A stretch of 64,000 nucleotides of DNA from Garcia nutans (GCA_947685225.1 CANTUV010000010.1:6758001-6822000); one strand, 5' to 3'. Positions 1 through 11,304 are shown, counted from the stretch's first letter. The notes: generated from the sequence alone by a model not told the origin. Program-made: numbers and translations.

Positions 1-916
1 ATTCGCGATATGGATTCAATCCAAATTAAACTTTTGGTCCTCAACACCTTTTTATATAAAGAAGCAAAGATCTGGTGGAATCCCATTTCAATTCTTCCAA
101 AGATATGGAAGATTAATCGCATTTCAGCAGTAAAGATGAGACCTTTGAACCATATACACTACTACGGGCAGTTAAGAAGCAGCCCCATGAGCCATAGACG
201 GACAGAATTGACAAATTAAACAAACAAAATTCTTCCATATCAAAATCTTTGAAATCCCAATTCAGTAAACAGAATATTCAAATTCAAACACCAAGGAAAG
301 CTAGATAACGAAAAAATAAATAGAAGGCATAGGAAAAAAAAGAAAGAAAGAAACTTGCATAATTCTCGAGATACGTTTATGAGTATTGTTCTTGGTTGCT
401 AAAAAAGCATAAGAAAAACGAAGAAGATACAGTGAACACAGAGAGAAAGAAACAGCTTTTTCATAGAATTTGCAATTCCCTCTCCCTCCTTTCTCTCTCT
501 CTCTCTGGCTCTTTCCCTCCCTACATTACTTTAGCCAGAAAGAGAGGCAAAGAACTTGCTCTTTCTTCATCTTTTTTTTTAATTATTTTTTATACAGTCT
601 CGCTTCACATGGAAAGGAGGGAAGTTTCTCTCTTTATAAGCTTTTCATGAAAGATAGTGTCGGTAGTGAGTGCTGCCATAAGTCACCATTGTTGTGTTGG
701 TAAGGAAAAGCTCTTCTCTTCTTGGATTCTTGCTTTCTCTGAGATGAATTCTGGGACCCATCTCCTCTAAAATACTTATATATTTTACTTATTTTCCATA
801 CTATTTCTTTCTTTCCACCAGTCAATTATTTTTTCTTCATGTATGTATATTTATGTATTATAAGTTTTAGGAGGATTTAAAAATCGTTCTTTGCGGAAGA
901 AACAGTAGCTTAGTTA
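1..916. other. No supported gene; UTR-like pyrimidine-rich stretch
   Basis: No convincing coding region. At about 450-550 there is a CT-rich run (CTCTCTCTCT and TTTCCCTCC) like a plant 5' UTR on the + strand, with a plausible donor (GTTG|GTAAGG) near 700. It could be the first exon of a transcript or a promoter, but no downstream coding exon is recognised. The short open frames here have no family resemblance. Confidence 0.3.
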
Positions 917-1273
917 GCCTTTGGTTGAGGGTAATTAGAGATGAAGAGGAAGAAAGTAAATAAAATTTATTTTATTTTTTATTATTTGATATAAAAATAA
1001 ATAGAGTAAATAAAAGTAAATAAGAGTAAATTATTTACTCTCTCATCCTAAAATCTCCAAAATGAGAAAAATAGAAATAAAGAATGGTAAATAGTTATAT
1101 AAATAAGTAAAATGATCACTTTAATTCTTATTTTTTTAAAAAAAAATAAATTACTATTTTCTTTATTAAAATTATAAAAAAATAATATAAAATAAAATTT
1201 TCATATTACTCCCTTTTTCTTCATTGAATTAAATTAAATTTCTCCCCTAGCTTACCTCCGTCCAAACATAGGC
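917..1273. mobile_element. Harbinger/Tourist-like MITE
   Basis: The 357-bp AT-rich element has no coding capacity. Its ends are imperfect inverted repeats: GCCTTTGGTTGAGGG on the left, and CCGTCCAAACATAGGC on the right, whose reverse complement begins GCCTATGTTTGGACGG. A 3-bp TTA lies directly outside both ends (914-916 and 1274-1276). TTA/TAA target duplication with this kind of terminal repeat is the signature of PIF/Harbinger-mobilised MITEs. The superfamily call is inference from these ends. Confidence 0.65.
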
Positions 1274-3335
1274 TTAAAGTAAACAAGTCGACGACCAATT
1301 TTTTATGCCAATTTCGGGGTAAAAAATTAAAAATATACATACTGTTTGGTGAGTTCACTTCTCTTAGCTTTTTTTATTCTTTGCTTGAATTAGCTTTTTA
1401 TTCTTTTGAAAGCAATTGTTTCTCATAAAAGCAAATATTAAAAACGATAGAAAATTACTATAATATGACATGGAATTATATCACAATCATTGGAAGTCAG
1501 AATTATTAATTTTCTTTCGTTGCTTTTTTTAATAAAAATTTAATTTGATTAAAAATTTAAATCCAAAATTTGATAAAAACATACTGAGTACTTATATATT
1601 GAAAAATTCTATTATAGATACTGTTTATATTTTTATTTATAGACTAAATCAAGTATAAATTATAATTTAAATTATAATATTTAAAAAAATAATTTAAATT
1701 ATTTTTTTAAAATTATAATTTTATAATTACTTTAATTCATGAGTTAAAATATGAATTAAGTGCATCTTGAAATTTTTTTCTCGTATATTATATATATATA
1801 ATTTTTAAAGGTGAAAATTCAGTAATCCAACCAGTAATCGAATTACATGTCATCATCAGAGCGGTGTGTTGGTTTGTCAACTTCCCCATATATCTAGATG
1901 TTGATTGCACTACACTAACACCGCCGCATTTTAATTGCCATTTGCTTCTGCACCGACGCCTAAGCTATCAATACTATATATATATATATATATAATAGAT
2001 TAAAAATTGATTCTTCTTTTTTATACTAATAAAAAATATGTATATATATAATTTTTAATCATTTTTATTGAAATTTTTTAATATTTAAATAATGTAATAT
2101 CGCTAAGATTCAATTTTTAATATTTATTTTAAAATTTTTTAGAAATTCTGCAGGTACAAACCTGTATAAAAAAATGGATTATATGGTGATGATTTTCATA
2201 ACTTATGGTAAGAAATTAATAAAGGATGGCTGTAGCTAAGTAGATAAATAGGCAGTTGATAGGATGGGGACTCATTTGTTTGGTGTGAGTTGGACATTTC
2301 TACTTTTCTAATTAATCATAATTATAATGATAATTCACATTGTGTCTCAAGTTGTTAATTAATCAAATTCATCTTAATTTTTCAAAAGCATCCTCTCACC
2401 ATATTGATTCTGAATATATAATAAAAATTATTATTTTAAAACTAATTTAACACATTTTTTTCTTCCCATTGCCATTACCATTTCCAGCATTGCAATCAAC
2501 AGCTTTATAACAACATTTATGCATCTCGGCAACTTTGAATAAGGGAATACTATCTTTTCTCATTCCCAAAACCAAAAAAAAAGTGTGATTTAATGCATAT
2601 GATGCAGTAAATGATAAAGAAAATTGCACCTCACTATTGCTTAGAAAGCTGCATTAACTGTTTCCAGATTATTGTTATCATTTTGGTTATCTCATCCATA
2701 TATATCAACCTGATAGTAATTGGCACCTTTCACAAAGCTTTTGGGTCTTTTTATTTGAACCATAATTTCTTGTTATCGTGGTTCAATATGGTCTTGGCAC
2801 CTTTAACAAAGTTTCTGGGTCTGTTCAGTTTGAACCTTAATTTCCTATTATCATGATTTGATGATATGATTTAATTCTTATAATAATATGGTTGACGTAT
2901 TTTCCTTTACCAACATTCTTTTCACCATCTCGGAACAAGAAGAGAATTGAAACCGATGTTTTATCTTTCCTCATTAATTTTCATTCTTTGCTCAAAGGTC
3001 CGACCTGAAAAAATTAAAGCAAACACTACGTTACTGCTACAAATTTTTGGGTTCACAACAATGTTCATTCATTCAGAATGTCAACCTTAAGTTGTACACT
3101 TATGATGTGAGAAATAATTTGCGGTCTATATAATTGCTTAAATTAAAATACCACCACTTCTTTAGATGGTGGATGAACATGCTAGGGCTTAGGGTAAAGG
3201 CATGTCTGGATGGATCCGCTGAAGCACTTTGCCATTTGCAGATCTCCTCATTCTTCTTCTAAAGCATATATGGCCTTCCTTGCTTCATATGCATTTATGC
3301 TGACCTTATGGTGAACCTTTTCAGGTTACTTTGAT
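1274..3335. other. AT-rich intergenic stretch with a short tandem duplication
   Basis: No gene is seen. An imperfect tandem duplication with a 74-bp period lies at 2720-2860 (both copies start TTGGCACCTTT and contain TTTGAACC). The 3' end contains TTTTCAG|G just before the RanGAP reading frame. This may be the acceptor of a 5' UTR intron of that gene. Confidence 0.4.
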
Positions 3336-4961
3336 ATGGATTCTACAACACAAACTTTCCAGCACCGAACACTATCTGTCAAATTGTGGCCTCCTAGTCA
3401 GAGCACCAGGCTAATGCTTGTAGAGCGGATGACCAAGAATCTCATAACTCCATCCATTATTTCCACAAAGTATGGTTTGTTGGGCAAAGAAGAGGCTGAG
3501 GAGGATGCCAAGCAAATTGAAGAGTCAGCTTTTGCTGCTGCAAACCAACACTATCAGAAAGAGCCAGATGGTGATGGAAGTTCTGCAGTTCAAGTTTATG
3601 CCAAAGAATCAAGTAAGCTTATGCTGGAAGTGCTTAAAAGGGGCCCCAGAATGAAGGAGGACAGAGAGGTGATAAGAACTGAGAAAGCTGCTGCTGTGCG
3701 TATGGATATATTTGATATATCTGGTGGTTGACGGGCATTTATCAGTGCAGAGGAGGCTGAGGATCTTTTAAAACCACTTAAGGAGACATGAAATGTATAT
3801 ACTAAGGTCTGCTTCAGCAGTAGAAGTTTTGGCTTGGATGCAGCTCGTGTTGCAGAGCCAATCTTGTTATCCATAAAGGATCAATTGACAGAAGTAGACT
3901 TATCAGACTTTGTTGCAGGAAGACCAGAATCAGAAGCTCTTGATGTCATGAATATATTTTCTTCCGCTCTGGAGGGTTGTAAGTTAAGATATCTGAACCT
4001 TTCAAACAATGCCTTGGATGAAAAGGGTGTAAGGTCTTTTGGGGCACTTCTAAAATCACAGTAGAATCTGGAGGAGCTGTATCTGATAAATGATGGTATC
4101 TCAGAGGAAGTAGCACGTGCAATTTGTGAACTAGTCCCTTCCACTGAGAAGCTCAAGGTCCTTCAGTTTCATAATAATATGACAGGAGATGAAGGTGCTA
4201 TTTCTATTGCTGAGATTGTCAAACGTTCTGCCATGTTAGAGGATTTTCGATGTTCTTCAACAAGGATAGGTTCAGATGGTGGTATTGTACTGGCTGAAGC
4301 ACTTGGAACATGTAGCCATTTGCAGAAACTTGATCTGCGAGACAATATGTTTGGAGTGGAAGCTGGAGTTGCTTTGAGCAAGTCTTTATTTTCATTTGCA
4401 GATCTTACTGAAGTTTACCTCAGTTATCTTAACTTGGAGGATGAGGGGGCACAAGCACCTGCCAATGCTCTAAAGGATTCTGCACATTCACTTGAAGTTC
4501 TTGAAATGGCTGGTAATGATATTACTGTCAAAGGAGCTTCTTCTTTGGCAAGCTGTATTGCAGCAAAACAATTTCTCAGCAAGTTAAACCTTTCTGAGAA
4601 TGAATTGAAGGATGAAGGTGCTATTTTGATTGCCAAGGCATTAAAGGATGGTCATGGCCAGTTAAATGAAGTTGATCTGAGCAATAACTCAATCAGAAGG
4701 GCTGGGGCAAGGCTCCTGGCACAGGCTATTGTGCTGAAGCATGGATTTAAGATGCTAAATATTAATGGTAATTATATATTCGATGAAGGGATTGATGAGG
4801 TGAAGAAAATATTAAAAAATTTGCCTGGTGTGCTTGGGCTTTTGGATGAGAATGATCCAGAAGGTGAAGATCTTAATGATGATGCAAAAGAAGAGGATTC
4901 AAATAATGAAGATGAACTAGAATCAAAACTAAGGGGGCTTGATATCGTGCGTGATGAATAG
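3336..4961 (+). pseudogene. RANGAP1: RanGAP1-like Ran GTPase-activating protein, broken by three in-frame stops
   Basis: RanGAP stimulates GTP hydrolysis by Ran. Plant forms are held at the nuclear envelope by an N-terminal WPP domain. One continuous frame encodes the whole protein, about 540 residues. The WPP domain is near residues 10-110 (KLWPPSQSTR). Leucine-rich repeats follow (LRYLNLSNNALDEKG, LQKLDLRDNMFG, LEVLEMAGND, LNEVDLSNNSIRRAG). An acidic tail ends the protein (DENDPEGED, NNEDELESK). The frame is interrupted by TGA at 3729-3731, TGA at 3789-3791 and TAG at 4062-4064. No frameshift is needed elsewhere, so the copy is young or was recently under selection. The 3' 260 codons (from 4179) form the longest open piece. 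The gene converges on CSP41a, the same neighbour as in Arabidopsis. Family identity is very sure; loss of function is likely, unless the stops are sequence errors. Confidence 0.9.
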
Positions 4962-5635
4962 GAGTCCTCTCAGAAGTGATATATCATAGCTGTTTTTGAA
5001 ATTTAAACTAATCTATAGACTGCTGATGTTTGGACTCAAAGCTCGTCTCTGTGTAACTTAGTCCGGTTGCATTAACCAGGTACTACTAGAGTCATTCACT
5101 GTAGGTTAGTCTGAGACAGTATTTCTTGTTTTCCCTTCAGAATTTGGACTACCATGTTTTCTAGTCGCAGCTTAAAGACACTTGGAGCTGGGTTTAATTT
5201 TAGACTTGGGTAGGCACTGCAGTATTGCTTTAGGCACAATGTTGTTTTTAATTTACTAATGGCTCTCAGCTTCTCACCATCCGGGAGTCTGGCTGTCTTT
5301 TGTAGCATTTACATCATCAACATTTCAAATGAAATTTGGTTGCTCTAGTCTTTTGTGTTTGACTTGAGTCATACCCAGAGCAACCATGATTTGGTTGCAA
5401 TAATAAATATGATTCCTTGTATATCTCCCTTAAAATGCAATTATTGGTCTGAACATGCAATCAATAAGACGACAACTTCATTTATTGATTAATTTTACTG
5501 TGAATTGAAGTAAAATGAAAAATACAATTACTCCTTACAAAACTAGGACAGATGAGAGAATCACAAAAATACAGTTCCCAGAGGCTAGAGTCTTCTACTC
5601 TGGGCTAGAAATGTGATAATTCTACCAAAATTTTA
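4962..5635. other. Convergent intergenic spacer
   Basis: This would hold the 3' UTRs of the RanGAP-like copy (+) and CSP41a (-). No gene, repeat or RNA is recognised. Short open frames on either strand show no family resemblance. Confidence 0.4.
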
Positions 5636-7983
5636 TCAGATTGTTATTGGAACTTTGAGGGATTCAAGTATTTTATCATCTATCTCGAACTGCATGGCCT
5701 TTTTGTCTCGTCCAATCCTTACATACTCATCAAATCGTTCTTTCAAGTCCTCCGGAAGGTTAGTTGTAGCTCGCCATCCGAGGATTTCCTTGGCAGCTCT
5801 GGGTTCTGCATAGAAGTGCTGCCAAAAACGTGGATTATAACTTCTTTTTTTCTCCTTCAGTTCAAACTGTTGCCAGAATTATTTTGGGGAACTATTGTGC
5901 TTGTTTCGGAATGGAAAAACTTTCTTTCCATCAATTCCAACAGTTTGTGGATCATAATGCACGATTTCAACTGGTAGACCTGCAGCTTGAGCACATAGTT
6001 TTGCCATTCCATCCAAGGTCACTGCACGGTCACTTACACAATTGAATATGTGACTATGTGCGGCTTCTCGGCTCTCAACTGCTAGTGTAAGCATAGAAGA
6101 CAAGTCCCTAACAAGGGCGATATTAGTTAGTTGCATCCCTGAGCCTGAAATTGGCACTGGCCTTTTCTGAACAATCCCTATTTATAGCAAAGATCATCAT
6201 CAAATTCATTCAGAAACAGAACAGTCAAGAAAATTTAAGGCTTCAGCTATTTTTTCACTTACGATCAAAAAACCACTCCTCACAATCTTTATTGTTGCCT
6301 GAACCAATCATGTATTGGGGGCGAAATATAGCCCAACTACTGAAAATCTGGGCAATGTATTGTTCTACTCCAACATGACCAGCACTAGTTTTAACATCAT
6401 CCTTAAATGGTAAAAAAAAAACATCGGTTGAAACAATATTCAATTTATTTGAATAGTTTCAGAGACAAATAACAATTTGATTACCCCTTCAACATGAGGA
6501 GGTTCATCAGTTGGTACATAGATTCCAGCACTGCTAATGTACAAGAACTGCTTCACACCAGAACTCTTTGCCCAGTCCACTACAGGCCTGTGTTTGAATA
6601 TTCAATTACTTAAATTAATTATGGATTTGCAATCAAAGTTCCTAATTTCACAGAAATAATATTCATTTTTTGGTAAATGGATGACTCAACAACGTTGGTG
6701 GTAGCACACCAAAATTGAAAAATAAAAATGAAAAAAAAAAGAAAGTAAAAAATGCAAAGTGCCTAACAAGGAAGAAATTGTAAAAAATGTGAGGTGAAAA
6801 TGGGAGGTGCCTAATTTAGCCTAATTTTCACCTAATTTAGTTTGACAATTTATTTGCATTTGAAGCCTATAAATAGGCTCATTCTCTCCATTTGTAAACA
6901 CACCAAGCAAACACAAAAAATATAGCTTAAAGAGAGCTATAGGTTAAACACCAAGTAGTTTATATTAGGAATTAGAGAATCAATCTCTTGGAGTTCCTTG
7001 GAGTATAAATATTTGGGGGTTGTTTTGTGGGTGTCGGTTAGAAAAATATTTTGTAATTTGTGGTTGTAACAATTTGCCTCATAGTGAATATTTTTCTTGG
7101 TTGTCGTTAGACAACGACAGTGGTTTTTCCCAATTCAGGAGTTTTCCACGTTAAATCATTGTGTTTTATTCTCTTTAATTTCACAGTCATTATTTTATTT
7201 TCTCATTTGTTCCTGCTTGAATACGGTCTGAAGGACGAGAAAATAGCGATTTTCCCAACAACAACAAACCTGACAGTATCAAGGTCCTTGCCATTGTTGT
7301 CTAATACCACATCAAATGTTGCCCCTTCTACAACCTTCCCTACATCTGCTGGGTCTCCCCAAACTGTCTGCCCTCCAGCATTCACAATTTCCTTCATGAA
7401 ATCAAGAAAAAACTCAATTGCTCATTGAAATTCATATAATCTTCTTGGGATACAAAAGTCTGAGTGTATGTCTCGCAATGCATAAGAATTCAAGATTCAG
7501 TTCTATTCTGCTTCAAGATTTTTCAATATACCAACAACAATAATAGTCCCAGATTTTTGAGGTACATAATGAAAACAGATCTTCATATTTATGCAACTTA
7601 CAGAGAATCTGGAGAATGGAGGCTTCTTCATTTTATCAGAATTTTGTTCACCAACAGTCATGGTAGTGACTTGATAGCCAGAACCCAGAAGCTCTTTTGC
7701 AAAGTAAAATCCAATCACTGCATGAGCACCACTGTTAGTGTTAACTATAAGAACCTTCTTCTTCTCTGCAGCACTGGCTTGGACAATGAAAGCAGAGGAA
7801 GCAGAGAGGCGCCTAGAATTTGTTAAAGAAATTGGAGACAGAGAGGAAAGAAGAGAGAGGAGAGGACAATTGAGAGAAAGAAGGAAGAGAGAAGCGTGAA
7901 GAAGGTAAAAGAGGAGATGGCGAAATCTTGGAAGGTGGACAAGAGAAGAGGAAAAAGAAGGAAGGAGGAGCAAGAGTAACCAT
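5636..7983 (-). pseudogene. CSP41A: CSP41a-type chloroplast stem-loop-binding protein, degenerate copy
   Basis: CSP41a is a chloroplast RNA-binding, SDR-like (epimerase fold) protein that stabilises plastid transcripts. Six exons are visible on the minus strand: 7983-7602, 7391-7270, 6587-6485, 6401-6263, 6177-5900 and 5818-5636. Diagnostic stretches are KKVLIVNTNSGAHAVIGF, FDVVLDNNGKDLDTV, FRPQYMIGSGNNKDCEEWFF, FNCVSDRAVTLDGMAKLC and LPEDLKERFDEYV. Defects: the only plausible ATG (7983-7981) opens a serine/proline-rich transit peptide in a frame that ends at a stop after 57 codons, so about 1 nt is missing near 7835 relative to the mature frame. Exon 5 also lacks a GT donor (AAC AAG then CAC AAT), and reading through ends at TAA (5881-5879). 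The usual NSGGHAVIG glycine is Ala. LTR elements sit in intron 2 and upstream. Family identity is sure; non-function is likely. Confidence 0.88.
6694..7260 (+). mobile_element. Solo LTR in CSP41a intron 2
   Basis: The 567-bp insertion is flanked by a perfect 5-bp direct repeat, ACAAC (6689-6693 and 7261-7265). Its ends are GTTGGTGG and CCCAACA. Read on the + strand it has LTR-like order: a TATA box in CCTATAAATAGGCTC near 6870, then a transcribed stretch with GTTTTCCACGTTAAATC near 7145. That last stretch resembles the U5 of Copia-type LTRs. No internal region or second LTR is present, so a solo LTR left by LTR-LTR recombination is the simplest reading. The start does not show the canonical TG, which lowers confidence in the exact end. 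Confidence 0.6.
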
Positions 7984-8021
7984 TGACTGTTGCTTTCTTT
8001 GAGCTTGGGGAGGCTTGATAC

Positions 8022-8271
8022 TGTTGAAAATTTAAAAGAACAAATAAAAAAAATAGAAAATGAACATAGAAATTATATTTTGTACTCAATCATTTAATAC
8101 AATAATATGTCTATTTATAGGCTTACAAGAGAATCAAAAAGTACCTAAAATCACTCAAAAATATTATATTAAATGCAAAAAATCTGCACTAAATAAAAAA
8201 ATAGATTACAAAAATATTCTAATAACAAATAAATAAATTTAAATATTATGTTTTAAATTAATATTTCAACA
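8022..8271 (-). repeat. 3' LTR of the gag-only Copia element
   Basis: 250-bp terminal repeat. It is the LTR proximal to the CSP41a ATG and contains CTATTTATAGG near 8112, a TATA-like core usable on either strand. Compared with the other LTR it carries a few substitutions (AATACAATA versus AACACAATA, ATGTCT versus ATGCCT, GATTAC versus GATCAC). Confidence 0.85.
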
Positions 8272-8473
8272 TCCCCTCTTAATTTAAACATAATATTTTT
8301 TTAAAAAAAGTTGAATATTGACATTATTGGCTTTAAAAAGGGTTTGATTCATACTAGTTCAAACTGATTTGGTTCAAAATAGTTTAAAATGATTTGGTTC
8401 AAAAGGTTTAAAGATTTGGTTCAAAATATTAAAAAGATTTTTGTTTGAAAGATTGAAAAGGGTTTGAGTTTTT

Positions 8474-9349
8474 TAGAAAAGACAATCCTCTTCAAATTCA
8501 GCCTTGACCAAATTTGCTTCAATATTGTCACGATCCTTTTTATTTGATTTGCACACTTTTGCGACATGACCCAATTGTTTACAATTTCCACAAATAGTAT
8601 CGGGTCTCCACCAATAATATTTTTCTGAATGTGAAGACTTCTTGCAGCGCTTGCATGATGAAAATTTCACCTTGCTGACTTTTCCGCTTTGTGTCAAAAA
8701 AACACTCTCCTCAACTGAGGTTTTGCCTCTTAAGGCTCTTCTTTGTTCTTGAGCTTGAAGTGCACTCATCAATTCAGCTAGAGAAATTTTAGAGAGATCC
8801 TTAGACTCTTCTAGAGAGGAGATTTTTTATTCAAATCTTTCTGGAAGCGTCACAAGAACCTTTTCAACAATTCTAGATTCAAAAGAATCATCTCCAAGCA
8901 ATCTGATCCTGTTAACAACTGAAAAAATTCTTTCAGAGTAATTAGTAATAGTTTCATTTTCTTGCATACATAAAGCTTCAAAATTTCTTTTCAAATTCAA
9001 AATTTGAACTTGTTTTATTTTTTCATTCCCTTGGTACTCGGATTTGAGCTTTTTTCAAGCTTTCTTGGCTGATTTACAAGATATTATTTTTGAAAAGATT
9101 GACTCGCAACACAATTTTAAATATGAGATTTAGCTTTATATATTTTGGTTTTCTCATCAGAATATCAGAATGAGCCTTGATTTGAGCAAGGGTAGGATTG
9201 TTTGGAAAAGGTGCTATAGGCAGCTCTTCAAGAACAACTTTCCAAAGATCATATGCTTCAAGGTATGACTGCATTTTCACAGACCAGCTTTGATAGTTTT
9301 CACCATTGAAAATTTAGGGAGTACTTAGAGAAAGATTGATGCTAGCCAT
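8474..9349 (-). pseudogene. Copia gag polyprotein, broken
   Basis: Gag is the capsid/nucleocapsid protein of the element. The minus-strand ATG at 9349-9347 starts MASINLSLSTP. A stop follows, then the typical Copia gag segment (KMQSYLEAYDLWKVVLEE, TLAQIKAHSD), then frame breaks. The open 3' part holds LRGKTSVEE and a CCHC zinc knuckle, CGNCKQLGHVAKVC, preceded by a second Cys/His cluster (CKRCKKSSHSEKYYWW, in which an expected Cys appears replaced by Tyr). It ends at the open tail EFEEDCLF. The frame has at least one nonsense codon and further frame breaks, so this copy cannot make an intact Gag. Confidence 0.75.
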
Positions 9350-9420
9350 TTTGAAAACAAGGTTGAAAATGAGTTCTAAATTCAAGTTCTTCCTAAGAAC
9401 AACCAGCGCTCTGATACCAT

Positions 9421-9669
9421 TGTTGAAAATTTAAAAGAATAAATAAAAAAATGAAAAATGAACATAGAAATTATATTTTGTACTCAATCATTTAACACAA
9501 TAATATGCCTATTTATAGGCTTACAAGAGAATTAAAAAGTACCTAAAATCACTCAAAAATATTATATTAAATGCAAAAAATCTGCACTAAATAAAAAAAT
9601 AGATCACAAAAATATTCTAATAACAAATAAATAAATTTAAATATTATGTTTTAAATTAATATTTCAACA
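9421..9669 (-). repeat. 5' LTR of the gag-only Copia element
   Basis: 249-bp terminal repeat, the partner of the copy at 8022. The initiator-Met tRNA primer-binding site abuts its inner edge, which fixes the orientation of the element as minus. Confidence 0.85.
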
Positions 9670-11070
9670 AATACCAGTAGTTTTTTTTTTGGCTATTAGA
9701 TAAAAGTTACAGTTCATTTTGCCGGATAATTTGAATGTTACGAGTGAGATTTTTGGCTGTTAATTTTAATGAAACCCACCCGGCAAAACCACTAGTGCAA
9801 AAGAAATAGTAATTTTTATGAATTGACAAAGACTTGAAATTTTTGAATTTGAATTGCCTATATATTATATAATTTTTGTTAATTGATTTATATATACTTT
9901 TTTTAGTGAAACTTAGATTTTAATGTGGGCAAATTTTATTTTAAGAATAGTTCTAAATTTCAAGATAAAAAATAATTTTGAAATTTTTTAAATGTTTTGG
10001 GTAAATGTTTAATTTTTTGTATTATTTGAATAAAATACAATTTTTCTTTATCCTAAGTTTTTTTTTTTGTGAATCATCTTTTCTAAGTCTAGCTTTTTTA
10101 AGTTAAACTGAATAGCATCGCAAGGATAATAAAATTTTTCTTATCAAATTTCCATTCGGTTACATATTCAAAAATTCTAATACAAAATCTTTGATTAAAT
10201 TATAAAAATCTCTATATACTTTGTGGTTCTCTATCATTTTTCTAAAAAATTTTGAATATTTATTTAATAAAAAATTAGGGTGATAAACCATTCATCACTT
10301 AAAATTAAAATTTTATCAGTTAATAATACATTAAAATTTAAATTTTATTTAGATTAAAAATAATTTAAATTTATAATATTAATATGTTTTATTTTAAATT
10401 TATATTAATAAAATTCATATTATAAATTTTATATTTAACAGCTATTTAATAATATTTAAAATTTTAGTTTTATCCAATATCATAATATGATTTGATATGT
10501 CTTTTTTATATAAATTATTTTAAGAAAAGATATTTGAGTTTCGTACTCTAGGAAAAAACACAGAGACTAATTTAAGGTTTAGTAAATTTCTTTTACATAA
10601 TTTTTTTAAAGTTTTTCTTCCTAGTTGGTGTTAATAATATAATTGATAATGTTAAGTTAACTTCTAGCATATAAAGATGAAATAAATACAAGACCATAGA
10701 TGGATCGAACATACATTAATTGTTGTTAATGATCATTTATTTAAGTCAAACTCTAGTTTGTAATTATTATCGGTAATTACTAATTAATACAGATTTACGG
10801 AGGAAAAACATTAGTCAAAAAGAAATCATAGCCGTTGGATCCAGAAAACGGTCCCACTAGGGCGCCTGTGGAAGCAACACCACTTGAAAATAAATAAAAT
10901 AAAACAAAATTATAAGCCAATGGTTTTTATAACGTTAGCCAAAATCAATCAGCCTTGTCTTTTTAAATCTCCAGCTTCATATATACTCCACTACTTAAAA
11001 ACTAGGGAGTTTTGACCAAAAAGGTGTCCCTTTTTGAATTCTGGACACAGAAGAAAGTTTTCAGAAACAG
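9670..11070. other. AT-rich stretch, displaced CSP41a upstream region
   Basis: No gene is recognised. The first part (to about 9850) would have been the original CSP41a promoter/5' UTR before the Copia insertion moved it 1.65 kb away. The rest is low-complexity AT-rich sequence. Confidence 0.35.
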
Positions 11071-11071
11071 G

Positions 11072-11246
11072 ATATGAGAGTTTAAGAAAGTCTCATATTA
11101 GATATGAGAGTTCTGGTAATTTTTTGAATTAAAAAAATATACTCTCAAACCAAGTATGAGAGTACAAAGCATTAATCAGAATAATTATCCACCAACTAAC
11201 AATTTAATGACAAATTAAATATACTCTCATACTCAATTTGAGAGTT
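11072..11246. repeat. Left array of ACTCTCATA/TATGAGAGT palindromes
   Basis: Three imperfect inverted-repeat units of about 25 bp plus one half site. Unit one is 11072-11098 (ATATGAGAG...TCTCATAT), with a half site at 11101. Unit two is 11139-11164 (ATACTCTCA, 8-nt loop, TATGAGAGTA). Unit three is 11221-11246 (ATACTCTCATA...TTTGAGAGT). The same motif recurs at 15438-15661 and I noticed no palindromic pair elsewhere in the window. A role as sub-terminal transposase-binding sites is inference. Confidence 0.7.
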
Positions 11247-11304
11247 TGAAGCTTTTTGGTTTTGCACAAAAGGCTCTGATTTTATGCCTCTGTAATGAGA
11301 GAAA

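Larger units (their letters stand above)
8022..9669 (-). mobile_element. Gag-only Copia LTR retrotransposon (TR-GAG-like)
   Basis: Two near-identical LTRs (8022-8271, 250 bp; 9421-9669, 249 bp) both start TGTTGAAAATTT and end TTTCAACA on the + strand. They differ at only a handful of sites. Orientation is minus: directly inside the LTR at 9421 is TGGTATCAGAGC (9419-9408, minus strand), the initiator-Met tRNA primer site of Copia elements. Next to the LTR at 8271 is a purine tract AAGAGGGGA on the minus strand. The short internal region holds only gag; no protease, integrase or reverse transcriptase is seen. Flanks GATAC and AATAC share 4 of 5 bases, as expected of a 5-bp target duplication. 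The element inserted 38 bp upstream of the CSP41a ATG in the same transcriptional orientation. It must be mobilised in trans, if at all. Confidence 0.85.

Noticed and set aside
396..703. Overlapping open frames in a CT-rich region as coding genes
   Set aside because: Low-complexity Ser/Leu/Phe translations caused by the CT repeat; no family resemblance.
3729..4064. Stop-codon recoding (for example selenocysteine) in the RanGAP-like gene
   Set aside because: Flowering plants lack the selenocysteine system, and one of the stops is TAG; nonsense mutation is simpler.
7823..8089. Hydrophobic minus-strand frame over the CSP41a 5' end
   Set aside because: It starts in the Copia LTR and runs through the transit-peptide region in a different frame; no independent support.
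8474..9349. CCHC zinc-knuckle protein as a host gene
   Set aside because: It lies between two matching LTRs with a tRNA primer site and is the Copia gag.
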